DNA of 64,000 nucleotides from Isotricha intestinalis (Eukaryota; Ciliophora; Litostomatea; Vestibuliferida; Isotrichidae): assembly GCA_023807065.1 (NCBI GenBank), contig JAJJLU010000337.1, positions 1 through 64,000 of the forward strand, in the 5' to 3' direction. The number at the start of each line of letters is the position of its first letter. Positions within the stretch are counted from its first letter, which is position 1. This document shows, in pieces, positions 1-8,823 of the stretch. Below the pieces are notes generated by a model. That model was not told the origin of the DNA. It was given only the letters and a program-made list of their open reading frames with translations, and did no database searches. A program made the position numbers and the translations under genes.

Positions 1-486
1 TATTTTTGTGTTATTTATTTATGGATGGTTTTTTTTTTTTTAAAAGTTTTTATTAATATTATTATTTTGATTTGTTGCATTCTTCATCATGGAAAAGAAA
101 ATTTCTATAGAGAATGGGTGGACTGCTTGAATAAAATTTTATGTTTTAATGTTTTTGAGGATTACAATCAAAATAATATTTTGTTTATAACTAAAAAGTG
201 GGTTTTTAGAATAATATTCAATATCTTTTTTTCGACTTTATTTACTACTTCTCTTTTCATTTATAGAGAGACAACTTATGACATTAAAGGAAGAAAAATA
301 AAAAAGGTTTTTTATTTTTTTTATATTGGAATTATGTTTTTGTTTCAATTTATATTTTTTTTCCTTCAAATTCTAATGAATATTATATATATGACTTTAA
401 TAATAATAGACAGAGGCCTCGAATCTTTATATGATGTTTTGAAACGAAGAAATAATGAATTTTTTTCACCTTTAAGCCTAATTTAA
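1..486 (+). CDS. C-terminal part of a multi-pass membrane protein, 5' end off the window
   Basis: The reading frame is open from base 1 and ends in TAA at 486, so this is the 3' end of a gene that starts outside the window; the first in-frame ATG at 25 need not be the true start. The visible part, about 161 residues, is rich in Phe, Ile and Leu. It has roughly three hydrophobic stretches: near the left edge, around residues 60-80, and around 100-130. These are separated by short charged loops such as KGRKIKK. No Cys or His metal motif, kinase or transporter signature is visible. I do not recognise the family. Very AT-rich DNA favours Phe and Ile codons by chance, but the length and charged loops make a real membrane protein more likely than a chance frame. 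Confidence 0.5.
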   Translation, partial: YFCVIYLWMVFFFLKVFINIIILICCILHHGKENFYREWVDCLNKILCFNVFEDYNQNNILFITKKWVFRIIFNIFFSTLFTTSLFIYRETTYDIKGRKIKKVFYFFYIGIMFLFQFIFFFLQILMNIIYMTLIIIDRGLESLYDVLKRRNNEFFSPLSLI

Positions 487-2347
487 TAAATGAATTATTA
501 CTCTTAATATGATTAAATATCATTTTAAATGAACTTATAAATATATTTATTTTAACATATTCTTATCTAAAAAAATTAATGCCCCAGAGAATAAATTTTT
601 AAATTTAATAGTTTATTAATTATTCTTTTTAATTTATAGTCAAAAGTTTTTATTTCTTTTTGGGTTTTTTGTGAACAATATTGATTTCCTTAATTTTTTT
701 TAATGATTTTTAATTAGAAACAATTTAATGAAAAGGAAAAACTAAAAATTTTCATTCTTTTATTGAAATAAAATCACCTAAAAATTTAAAATTTTTTGCT
801 TTTAATTTTTAAAATACTATTCATTAGCTCAAAATACTCTCAAATTCAATAATCTTTTATAAATTTATAATTAATAACTAATAGAAATAATTGAATATAT
901 ATATAACATATTTAATATATTTTTATAAATCAATATTTTTATATGAGTGTTATAATAAACATATGAAAATTATAATTACATAATGATTTAATTTTTTTGA
1001 GAATTTATTTGAAAATAAATTATAATAATTTTTAAATATAAATTGAAATGAATTCAAATATGAATACATATTTATTTTTTCTTTTCAAAATTTAAAAAGA
1101 AAAGAAAATCTGGGATTTTAAAAACAAAGAATTAATCGTAAATCTTGAATAAGAATAATATAATAATATTAAAAAAACTCTCAAATAATTATATATTTGA
1201 AATAATGAAATGTTTAAATTAAAAAAAAGATATTTCATTATTATATATGAATTTTAAGAAGTGAAAATATCTATAAAATGCATAAAAACGTTCAATATCT
1301 ATTAATATAAAAATGTTATGAAATACAATTTAATATTTATTAAAAAGATTATATAATATTACATTTTATTAAAAATTGCATTTTTAATAGGTATATAAGA
1401 TTAAATTATTTTTTAAACATTAATAATTAATTATTTAAGAGTATTCAAAAAAATAATATTGATTTAAAAAGAATTAACAATTCAATTTTCAAATCCCAAA
1501 AAAATGAAAAATTTATCATTATATCACCAATATTTAATTTATCAAAGAAAAATGCTTCATTGATGATGATAAAACATCTTTAAGAATAAATTTAAGTAAA
1601 TATCGAATTTATGTCAAAAATATAATGGAATGGCTTAACAAAATATAGATTAGAAACAGTAATAACAGTAATAAATTGAGATTGGCAATATGCATTCACA
1701 CAATGGAATATATCTTACTACCAAGAATAATTGAACAAGAAATATATAATGAATTATCACAAGAAGACTTATATGTACTGAAGATGATATGGTTGATGAG
1801 GAAGAGTTGAATGACAAGGTAAAGATAATAGGAATAAATAAAAATAGAATATTATAAAGGTATAAAGGTAAGTGAATGTTATATTAAAAGAGGTAAAACG
1901 AAATTTTTTAACCCACAAGAAATAAGTTTTTGATTTTATTTTTATTAGGAGGGGTTTATTAAGTTTTCTTGTATGTAGCTCATATTGAGGTAAAGAAAAA
2001 TGATAGGAATCATATTGTTGGAGATTTGATATGCTGATATTAAGAAGAAGAGAGAGGATTGGGAAATAAAATTATTGTTATTATTAAACCAGAAGGAAAA
2101 AAGAAAAAATAAAGAAAAATTTATAAGAAAAATTCATATATATTTATTATCAAATAAAAGAAATGAATAATATAAGTGTAAAGAAATGAAATTACTAAAG
2201 TGAAAAATAGGATTATTGCATTGATTAAAAAAGAAAAAAAAAAGATAATTAAGAGTTAAATAACTTTTTTTAAAAATTTTTTTATTTTTTTTATTATTTT
2301 TTATATTGTTTTATTATTTTTCATATTATTTCATTTTTAAATTTAAT
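487..2347. other. 1.86-kb gap with no intact gene; possible transposase remnant on the right
   Basis: The left part, about 487-1500, is almost pure A/T with stops in all frames and shows nothing I can interpret. From about 1600 to 2100 the composition is less AT-biased and pieces of coding-like sequence appear in shifting frames, interrupted by stops. Examples are an acidic stretch near 1780-1815, a VKIIGINKN-like stretch near 1817-1845, and a LLGGVY...VFLYV stretch near 1938-1975. That could be a decayed DDE transposase (see findings). The last 80 bases are the A- and T-rich leader of the next gene. Confidence 0.5.
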
Positions 2348-4027
2348 ATGTTTTTAGCTGATTCTCTTAATGAAAAATTAAAACATAGTTTATCTCAATT
2401 TGATATGATAAATTCTAATAAAATTAAACCTAAATATTCTCCAAGACCTCAAAATCCTAAAATTCTTCATTATCATCCTCATCTATTTGGCGATGAAAAT
2501 TCTAATTTAAATAATGTAAATTTTGAAAAAAACTTCTCTTTATATAAATTACATAAAAAATGGGATAGAAAATGGAATTTGAATTTCGATAAAAATTATA
2601 GGAAATTTTCTTTAGATTGTATATCTGAAAAAGCAAAAAATTCAAAATCATTTATAAAAGATTTATTAGACCCTGATTTATTTGAAAGTAAAAAACCTAA
2701 ATGGAACATAAGTAATAAGGCCAATGAAAAATTTAGAACATCATTAAAAAAAAATGTTTTTGAATTTATGAATGGATTAAATGAATTTCCAATTGTTGCA
2801 TTAAAAGAAAAAAATATTCCTGAAGGTGTTGATAGCAGAGATGAACCTACTTCAGATAAAATAATAAATTGGAAGATTTCAAGTCAATTAAATAAACAAG
2901 AAATTAAAGAATTAAATAATAAAGAAAGAGAAAAAGATTTTTATAATACACAAAAATATTGGAAAAAAAATAAAAATAATAGAGAAAAAGGAGAAGTTTT
3001 TAAAGTATCTCAAGAAAGAAAAAAAATTGAAGAACCAAGATATTTTAAACCTTATAAAGATCCTAAAACTCTTACAAGTTATTATTATAATACAATGAAT
3101 AAAGTTAAAGAAAATTTATGGATTGAAAGAGAGAAAATCGAAAAAAAAGTAAAAAATGAAATTCCAGAATCAGAAAAATTTAAAGAAAAAGTGGATTATT
3201 TAGTTAATAAGAAAATGTATAATGAATATAAAGAACAATTTGATATAATGATTGGGAAAAAGAAAGAAAAAAAAATTGATAATAGAAAACAATATAATTG
3301 GAAAGATGAAGAGATTGTGGATAAAATTGAAACGATTTCTGATTGGAAAGATATTAAATGGTTTAGACCTGATAATAAGATAATGAGTGATAAAAATAAA
3401 AAAGTTGAATTACTAAAATGTTTAGTTAAAGATTCATATAACATTAAGAAAGAAGAAGATAAAATAAAAGAAGAAATTGAAGAATCAAAAAGAAAAAAAT
3501 CAAGATTAGAATTAATTAGAAAAAAATCTGGAAAATCAAAAAATCTAAATCAAACAATATTTTTAAGTAAATATCCTGTTGACAAAAAAGCACATGACTT
3601 TAATATGAGAATTTATCAGAATAACTTTCCACATAGTAATTCAGCTTTAAATATACTTAGTCATAAAGAAAAAATTGAAAATGAAAAAATTAATGAAAAT
3701 GAAAAAGAAATATTTTTAGAAGCTTATAAAAAGGTAGTAATAAAAGATGAGAAAAAGAAAAAAAAAAGAAGTTTAAGTGGAATTATTAAAAATAAGTTTA
3801 TTGAATATCATTACTATCATCCTGGTGTTTATAGAGGATTTATAGAAAAAAAAATTAAAGATCTATCTCCAAAGAATGAAAATCAAGAATTTTCAACAAA
3901 CAAAAAAAAAAAAATATTAGAAGAAGAGTACTTTGCTTGGTCATGTTGTCTAAACAGAGATAGATTTTCAAAAGGATGTAGTTGTGAAGTAACTAAAAAA
4001 AGAAGATGGAATTATGATATTCCTTAA
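2348..4027 (+). CDS. Hypothetical Lys-rich protein with a C-terminal Cys-rich motif
   Basis: The protein is 559 residues from the ATG at 2348. An upstream in-frame ATG at 2306 would add a Phe/Tyr-rich leader (MFYYFSYYF...) that looks like translated 5' UTR, so the second ATG is preferred. The N-terminal part carries SPRPQNPKILHYHPHLFG. The middle is highly charged and likely helical or coiled-coil (residues ~180-470), with tryptophans in short WK/KW motifs. The C-terminus has YHYYHPGVYRGF followed by AWSCCLNRDRFSKGCSC, whose closely spaced cysteines could bind zinc. I do not recognise the family. Charged proteins with conserved Trp/Tyr/Pro motifs and a CC...GC tail are common among axonemal or cortical proteins of protists, so a cytoskeletal role is a guess. 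Confidence 0.75.
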   Translation: MFLADSLNEKLKHSLSQFDMINSNKIKPKYSPRPQNPKILHYHPHLFGDENSNLNNVNFEKNFSLYKLHKKWDRKWNLNFDKNYRKFSLDCISEKAKNSKSFIKDLLDPDLFESKKPKWNISNKANEKFRTSLKKNVFEFMNGLNEFPIVALKEKNIPEGVDSRDEPTSDKIINWKISSQLNKQEIKELNNKEREKDFYNTQKYWKKNKNNREKGEVFKVSQERKKIEEPRYFKPYKDPKTLTSYYYNTMNKVKENLWIEREKIEKKVKNEIPESEKFKEKVDYLVNKKMYNEYKEQFDIMIGKKKEKKIDNRKQYNWKDEEIVDKIETISDWKDIKWFRPDNKIMSDKNKKVELLKCLVKDSYNIKKEEDKIKEEIEESKRKKSRLELIRKKSGKSKNLNQTIFLSKYPVDKKAHDFNMRIYQNNFPHSNSALNILSHKEKIENEKINENEKEIFLEAYKKVVIKDEKKKKKRSLSGIIKNKFIEYHYYHPGVYRGFIEKKIKDLSPKNENQEFSTNKKKKILEEEYFAWSCCLNRDRFSKGCSCEVTKKRRWNYDIP

Positions 4028-4133
4028 TTTTTAATTTTTACTTTAATAATAAAGATTTATTTTTTTAGAGCTTTAATTTTTAAAGTAAAATTCAAATATA
4101 AAAACATTTTTTACTTAAAAAAATAAAATTAAA

Positions 4134-5060
4134 ATGTCAGAAAAGGCAAGATTACTTTTAAGGAAATTACGTTCAGAAAGACAAAAATCAAAAAATCATG
4201 AATCATTTTCAGTTGGAAAAGAAGTGACAAATAAATTTTTATTGAAATTAAAATCAACGGATGAAAAAGATGGTAAAGAAGAAAAAAAAGAAATTGATCC
4301 ACTTAATTTTTTTGACTTAGAAAAAAAAAAAATTGAGCCAATGAATATGGATGAATTTAAATATCAAACTGATAATGATTCTGAAAGTGAAGAAAAAAAT
4401 GAAAAAAAAGATTGTGAGAAAAAAATAGAAAAAGAAATGCTTATTGAAGGATTTAAATTGAATATTACAGATATAATAAATGCTAAAAGAAGATTAGGAG
4501 GAAAAAGTGAAGAAGAAATAAAAGAAATAGTAAAGAAAGAAGAAGAAGAAAAAAAAGAAGAACAAAGAAAAAAATTAGAAGAAATTAAAAAAATAAAAGA
4601 TAGAAATAATATTGATGATATGAGTTTTGCTATGAAAAGAGAATTAATTAGAGAAATTAGAAAAAGTATTCCTATGAAAATCATGGAAGATGATGAAAAT
4701 GAAAATAATGATGATAAAAAGAAAATAGATTTTCAAAAAAAGAAAGAAAATAAAATAAAAAAATTAGAAATGAGATTGAAAAAAGCAAGACAAAAATTTG
4801 TAGAAATTTATATGAAGAAACAAAATTTAAATTTAGTAGATGATATTATTAAAAAGGCAAAAGAATTAGAAGCAAAAATGAATATTCCTAAAGAATTGGT
4901 GATAAAAATCCATCAGATTTTAGATTTAATTAAACTTCCTAATAGAGTAATAATAGATGATGAAGTTTCAATTTTAGAAAATGAATATAATGTTGAAACT
5001 CCTATTAAAAAAATATCAAAAGAAGAAATAAAAGAAATTATGTCAAAAGGTAAACAATAA
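4134..5060 (+). CDS. Hypothetical Glu/Lys-rich coiled-coil protein
   Basis: A 308-residue protein starting at an ATG in the favoured context AAAATGTCA. It is dominated by alternating acidic and basic residues, with long predicted helices at roughly residues 95-180 and 200-250 and the heptad character of a coiled coil. The C-terminal 70 residues are less repetitive (NIPKELVIKIHQILDLIKLP) and may form a small globular domain. No catalytic or metal-binding motif is seen and I do not recognise the family. It lies 106 bp downstream of the preceding plus-strand gene and has its own A-rich leader, so separate transcription is likely. Confidence 0.7.
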   Translation: MSEKARLLLRKLRSERQKSKNHESFSVGKEVTNKFLLKLKSTDEKDGKEEKKEIDPLNFFDLEKKKIEPMNMDEFKYQTDNDSESEEKNEKKDCEKKIEKEMLIEGFKLNITDIINAKRRLGGKSEEEIKEIVKKEEEEKKEEQRKKLEEIKKIKDRNNIDDMSFAMKRELIREIRKSIPMKIMEDDENENNDDKKKIDFQKKKENKIKKLEMRLKKARQKFVEIYMKKQNLNLVDDIIKKAKELEAKMNIPKELVIKIHQILDLIKLPNRVIIDDEVSILENEYNVETPIKKISKEEIKEIMSKGKQ

Positions 5061-5392
5061 AATTAAATTTTAAAATTGTAATTATATAAATATTTACTTA
5101 AAAAATGTATTAAAAAAAATATATTAAATTTAAAAAAAACATTTTTGGGAATTTCAATATTAATTATTTAATAAATAATTGAACATAATAAATCTTTATT
5201 TCTTTTATCAAAAAGTGAATATTATAGAAAAGATTAATGAAAATATCCTTCAAAAGTTTAAATGTTTAAAAAATATTTAACATCTCTGATATTTTTTCTA
5301 TAAAAGTTATATAGAAATAAATTATATTAATATTTTTAATATTAATGTTTGAGTTATATAAAAAAAATAAATTTATTTTAAAACAAACCTTT
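5061..5392. other. 332-bp intergenic gap between convergent genes, nothing recognised
   Basis: The gap lies between a plus-strand stop and a minus-strand stop. It is A/T-rich with stops in all frames; I see no RNA gene, repeat or coding remnant. Confidence 0.6.
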
Positions 5393-6212
5393 TTATTTTT
5401 TAATTGATTTTAATTCAAAAGGATAATATATATGTCCATCTCTATGAGAAACATCATATATATGAGAAAAAATACCATTATATTTTTTAAATATGTTTGG
5501 ATTACTTTTAAATACATTTAAATATTCATTACAAATATGATTTGAATAAGGTGATTTTTCTTCTTGAAAATTTCCTAATCCTTTTTGTTTATTATAAATA
5601 GTTTTATCCAATAATTTTGGTTTTTCATAAAAAGGGTTTTTACCATGTGAAACTATATTATAATCAACATAAGAGTAATTCATTACAGAACTTTTATTAA
5701 TTTTTGGTTTCCATTCATTTTTTAATACATAATGTATTCCAAATTTATTCTTTTCTTCTAAAAAAGAATAATTGGTTGAAATATCCTTTTTTTTAGGAGT
5801 TTTAATAGTAAGTATATCTTTCGATAAAAATGATTTGGTAATTTTATTTTTTTCTTTTGGATAATATTTTTTAAATTGTTGAATAATAGGTAAATATTCT
5901 AGTTTAGGACAATTTTTTGTGGTATTAAGTGCCCAATGTCCTCTATCACTATAATTCACTTTTTCATATAATTGTTTTTTAAGATATGGTTTTAATATAT
6001 CTTTGTTAACAAATTCTGAAAAAATTCCAGATTCAGATATTCCATTTTCTGGTTGCTTAAAAAATCTTTTAAATTCTCTATTTATTTTAAAATTTAAATT
6101 ACTTTACTGGTCTTATTTGCGATAATCTTCTTTTATTATGAATATTTGGTGCTGAAGAACTGTTCAACAAAACTTTTCTTAGAAATTTAGATTTGTTGTT
6201 TATAATACTCAT
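5393..6212 (-). CDS. Hypothetical basic protein, two exons
   Basis: I reconstruct the CDS as complement of 5393-6077 plus 6103-6212, giving 264 residues. Exon 1 starts at the ATG at 6212 (MSIINNKSKFLRK) and runs into a stop unless a 25-bp GT...AG intron (6078-6102) is removed. Splicing restores the frame exactly (...RPVK|EFKRFFKQPENG...). Without the intron the downstream frame has no good ATG before 5959. The protein is basic and rich in Tyr, Lys and Asn, with short Tyr/Pro/Gly patches (RDGHIYYPFELK, EKSPYSNHICNEY). This style is seen in microtubule-associated ciliary proteins, but I do not recognise a named family. It shares a 60-bp divergent start region with the next plus-strand gene. Confidence 0.75.
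6078..6102 (-). other. Predicted 25-bp spliceosomal intron
   Basis: On the minus strand it begins GTAATTTAA and ends ATAAATAG. Removing it joins two open frames in phase 2. A competing donor seven bases upstream (GTAAAG) also ends at the same AG but leaves the wrong frame, so it was rejected. Confidence 0.8.
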
Positions 6213-6272
6213 TTATTTTAAAATTTTATGAATTTAACAATTTTCTTTATTTTTTTTCAAAAATAAATTAAA
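6213..6272. promoter_or_regulatory. 60-bp divergent start region
   Basis: Only 60 bases separate the start codons of two genes that point away from each other. The stretch must hold both 5' UTRs and both promoters, or the promoters extend into the coding regions. It is almost entirely A/T; no specific element could be identified. Confidence 0.4.
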
Positions 6273-7286
6273 ATGTCATTCAGAGTAAATAATAATATTT
6301 TAACTGGTCATTTTAATTATCCTCAAGAAAAAAATGAATTAAATTTACTTTGGTCTTCTTTTATGACAACATTTAATTATTCATCATTTTATAATTTAGA
6401 TAGTAAAAAAAGTTCAGAAAAATTAAAAGATTTTAATATTCCAAATACAATAGTAAAAAATATTGAAAAGAAAAAATTACTTGAATTCTTTCAAAAAAAT
6501 TCAATTTCAATTTCTGAAAATGGTTGTTTGAATGATCCATTTAATTCGAATAATTATTTTTTATCCGAAGCTAAAATTTGGATAATGTATATTATTTATA
6601 ATTTACAAGATCCTTTATGTTCAACTGAAAAAATATTAAAACTTTTTTCATTTGCTTTAAAGTATAATGCAGATTCAATTTCACTTTTTGAATTTTTTTT
6701 AATATATATTTCTCAATTGCCAATCTATGTATATGAAAATGATATTCAAAATACTTATTCAAATTTAATTCCTGAAGAATTTGTTCTAATTTATAATGAG
6801 AAAAAAAATATTTTATATAAAATATTTAATCAAAAAGAAGAAAATGAATTTAATATTGATAATGAAATTTCTGATGATGAAGAGAATAATATCAATGATT
6901 TTTCTTTTTCAAAAAGTATTCAAGATAATTCAATCTTTCAAGATGAATTAATATCTGAAATTAAATGTCCTAATTCAATTTTAAAAAATGAAATTGATAA
7001 TTATTTAATTTCTGATGACATTAAAAAAGAAAAAAAAGAAGAAATTTTAATTAATGATTATAAAGTTATTTCACAAGATTTTGAAAATAAAGGTTTAATT
7101 GCTTTATTGATGAAAAACGAAACTTTAAATAATGTAATTTTTATCCCTTTAAAAGAACAATTTGGAGATTTTTCAGAAAAACTTGAAGTAAGAGAGTTAA
7201 TAAATCATATAAATAAAATGTATTATAATAAAGAAGTTGAATATATTCCTTATAATCATGAAATTGTAAATAGAATAAAATTATAA
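6273..7286 (+). CDS. Hypothetical acidic protein
   Basis: A 337-residue protein starting at AAAATGTCA. The N-terminal half (residues ~20-180) looks globular and mostly helical with conserved-looking aromatic positions (LLWSSFMTTFNYSSFYNL, SEAKIWIMYIIYNLQDPL, LFEFFLIYISQLP). Residues ~185-240 are acidic and likely disordered. The C-terminal ~80 residues contain a second folded piece (KGLIALLMKNETLNNVIF). No catalytic motif, signal peptide or membrane segment is seen, and I do not recognise the family. Its stop lies 34 bp from the stop of the convergent peptidyl-tRNA hydrolase gene. Confidence 0.7.
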   Translation: MSFRVNNNILTGHFNYPQEKNELNLLWSSFMTTFNYSSFYNLDSKKSSEKLKDFNIPNTIVKNIEKKKLLEFFQKNSISISENGCLNDPFNSNNYFLSEAKIWIMYIIYNLQDPLCSTEKILKLFSFALKYNADSISLFEFFLIYISQLPIYVYENDIQNTYSNLIPEEFVLIYNEKKNILYKIFNQKEENEFNIDNEISDDEENNINDFSFSKSIQDNSIFQDELISEIKCPNSILKNEIDNYLISDDIKKEKKEEILINDYKVISQDFENKGLIALLMKNETLNNVIFIPLKEQFGDFSEKLEVRELINHINKMYYNKEVEYIPYNHEIVNRIKL

Positions 7287-7320
7287 ATTTTAATTATATA
7301 ACAATTAAAACAAAAATAAA

Positions 7321-7941
7321 TTATAATAATTTTAAACTGCCAGTGATTTTATCTATATTTTTAACAAGATCAGGACCAATAGCACAACAAGTTGCAGTAT
7401 TAGGAGCAACTTCTGTTCTTCCAGCATCATGAATAATACATGTTACTATTCCTGCATTTTTTGCTTTATCTTCTATATCCATTAATTCTTTCTCAGAATT
7501 AACTTGTAATACAATTTTTGCTTGACCTGAAAAATTTTGCCAATTATTTACTAACATTGAATTTTTATTCATTGATTTTTGATATGCTCCTAATGCTGCA
7601 TGTGCTACTTGAGCTGCTGTTTTTCCTATTGACATTTTTAAATCACTTCTCACAACAATTACCATTTTATATTCTTCATGATTTACTAATTTTTGTAAGA
7701 TATTAGAAAAATTAGAAAATAAAGCATTATTATTATTCACATTGTTATTTATTTGAGTATTTGATTTCATTTGAATATAAAATTCTGGTTCTTCCATCAT
7801 TCTTACAATTAAATTACATATTTCTTCTTTATCTGATGATATTTTCATTGCTAAATCTACTTTCTCTTCTTCAAATCCAAATTCTAATATTTCTTTTTTT
7901 AATGATTCTTTATTTTGCTCTTGAGGTTCATTTGAATTCAT
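7321..7941 (-). CDS. PTH2: Peptidyl-tRNA hydrolase 2 with N-terminal UBA-like domain
   Basis: A 206-residue protein from the ATG at 7941 (MNSNEPQEQ). The C-terminal ~120 residues are a complete Pth2 domain: KMVIVVRSDLKMSIGKTAAQ, then VAHAALGAY, a central SGQAKIVLQV strand, and GIVTCIIHDAGRTEVAPNT followed by the AIGPD motif. The enzyme family releases amino acids from stalled peptidyl-tRNAs; the animal homologue is associated with mitochondria and apoptosis. The N-terminal residues ~15-52 (KKEILEFGFEEEKVDLAMKI) look like a UBA domain, as in the UBA-containing eukaryotic Pth2 relatives. An Asn-rich linker joins the two. Length and core motifs are intact. In-frame codons upstream of 7941 lack an ATG. 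Confidence 0.93.
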   Translation of the reverse strand: MNSNEPQEQNKESLKKEILEFGFEEEKVDLAMKISSDKEEICNLIVRMMEEPEFYIQMKSNTQINNNVNNNNALFSNFSNILQKLVNHEEYKMVIVVRSDLKMSIGKTAAQVAHAALGAYQKSMNKNSMLVNNWQNFSGQAKIVLQVNSEKELMDIEDKAKNAGIVTCIIHDAGRTEVAPNTATCCAIGPDLVKNIDKITGSLKLL

Positions 7942-8070
7942 TAAATAATTATATTTTATCAATAATTTTTTAATATTTTAATTTAATAATATATTTTATA
8001 TATAAATATATTTAATTATAAAAAAATATTTTACTTTTAAATTCACTCATTAATCTCATTTTATTTTTAA

Positions 8071-8745
8071 ATGAAAACCAATAATGAAAATGAAAACCAA
8101 ACAAAAGAAGATACCTTTCAATTTATATTTAAATTAATATTAATAGGAAATTCAGGAACAGGTAAAACAAGCATAATAAATAGATTTATAAATGAAAAAT
8201 TTGAAGATTCATATAAATGTACAATAGGAGTTGATTTCTTATTAAAAAAAATAAAAATAAACGATCAAAATATAAAGCTTCAAATTTGGGACACAGCAGG
8301 AATGGAAAAATATAAACAAATAACTACAAGTTATTACAGAGGAGCTCATGGAGCAATTGTTGTATTTGATTTAACAAATAAAGAATCATTTAATGATGTT
8401 CATAAATGGGTAAATGACTTTTCAAATATAACTAACCAAAATTCAAATATGAGAAGTGTAGTTATTGTTGGTAATAAAAACGATTTAATTGATAAAAGAG
8501 AAGTTTCACAAGATGATATTGATAAATATATTTCCATTAATAATTTTAATTATGTCGAAACTTCTGCTAAAGAAGGATCAAATATTGAAGAAATGTTTTT
8601 TGGAATCACTAAAGAATTAATGGGCAAATATAAAGATTTTATTGATAAAAAAGGTAAAAATACTTTTTCTCAAGGTGAAAATATTAAATTTTCTGATGCA
8701 TTACCTCAGGATTTTGATAAAAAAAAGAAAAAATGTTGCGAATAA
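8071..8745 (+). CDS. Rab-family small GTPase with Gln-to-Met change in the catalytic loop
   Basis: A 224-residue Rab. Visible motifs are the P-loop GNSGTGKTS (residues 26-34), switch I TIGVDF (51-56), the WDTAGMEKY loop (73-81), YYRGAHGAIVVFDLTNKESF, the guanine-specificity motif GNKND, ETSAKEG, and a C-terminal KKKKKCCE. The two adjacent cysteines next to the end fit double geranylgeranylation, so the protein should act on membranes in vesicle traffic. The residue after DTAG is Met78 where Rabs normally have the catalytic Gln; this is encoded by ATG at 8302. In Ras and Rab proteins changes here usually slow GTP hydrolysis. The subfamily cannot be assigned securely; switch I resembles Rab1/Rab8-type proteins. 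A DENN-type Rab regulator lies 13 kb away, but no functional link can be inferred from that. Confidence 0.93.
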   Translation: MKTNNENENQTKEDTFQFIFKLILIGNSGTGKTSIINRFINEKFEDSYKCTIGVDFLLKKIKINDQNIKLQIWDTAGMEKYKQITTSYYRGAHGAIVVFDLTNKESFNDVHKWVNDFSNITNQNSNMRSVVIVGNKNDLIDKREVSQDDIDKYISINNFNYVETSAKEGSNIEEMFFGITKELMGKYKDFIDKKGKNTFSQGENIKFSDALPQDFDKKKKKCCE

Positions 8746-8823
8746 ATTTTATTGTATATTTTTTTATGTTTTTAAAAAATTTAATTGATTTTTATAAATA
8801 CTTTAAATAATTATAATATAAAA

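Noticed and set aside
487..2347. tRNA or rRNA genes in the large gap
   Set aside because: No stretch has the B-box or T-loop sequence or GC-rich stems expected of tRNA or rRNA genes; this also held for the other gaps.
6078..6107. A 30-bp intron using the upstream donor GTAAAG
   Set aside because: It leaves exon 1 in phase 0, which does not fit the phase needed by exon 2; the 25-bp intron does.
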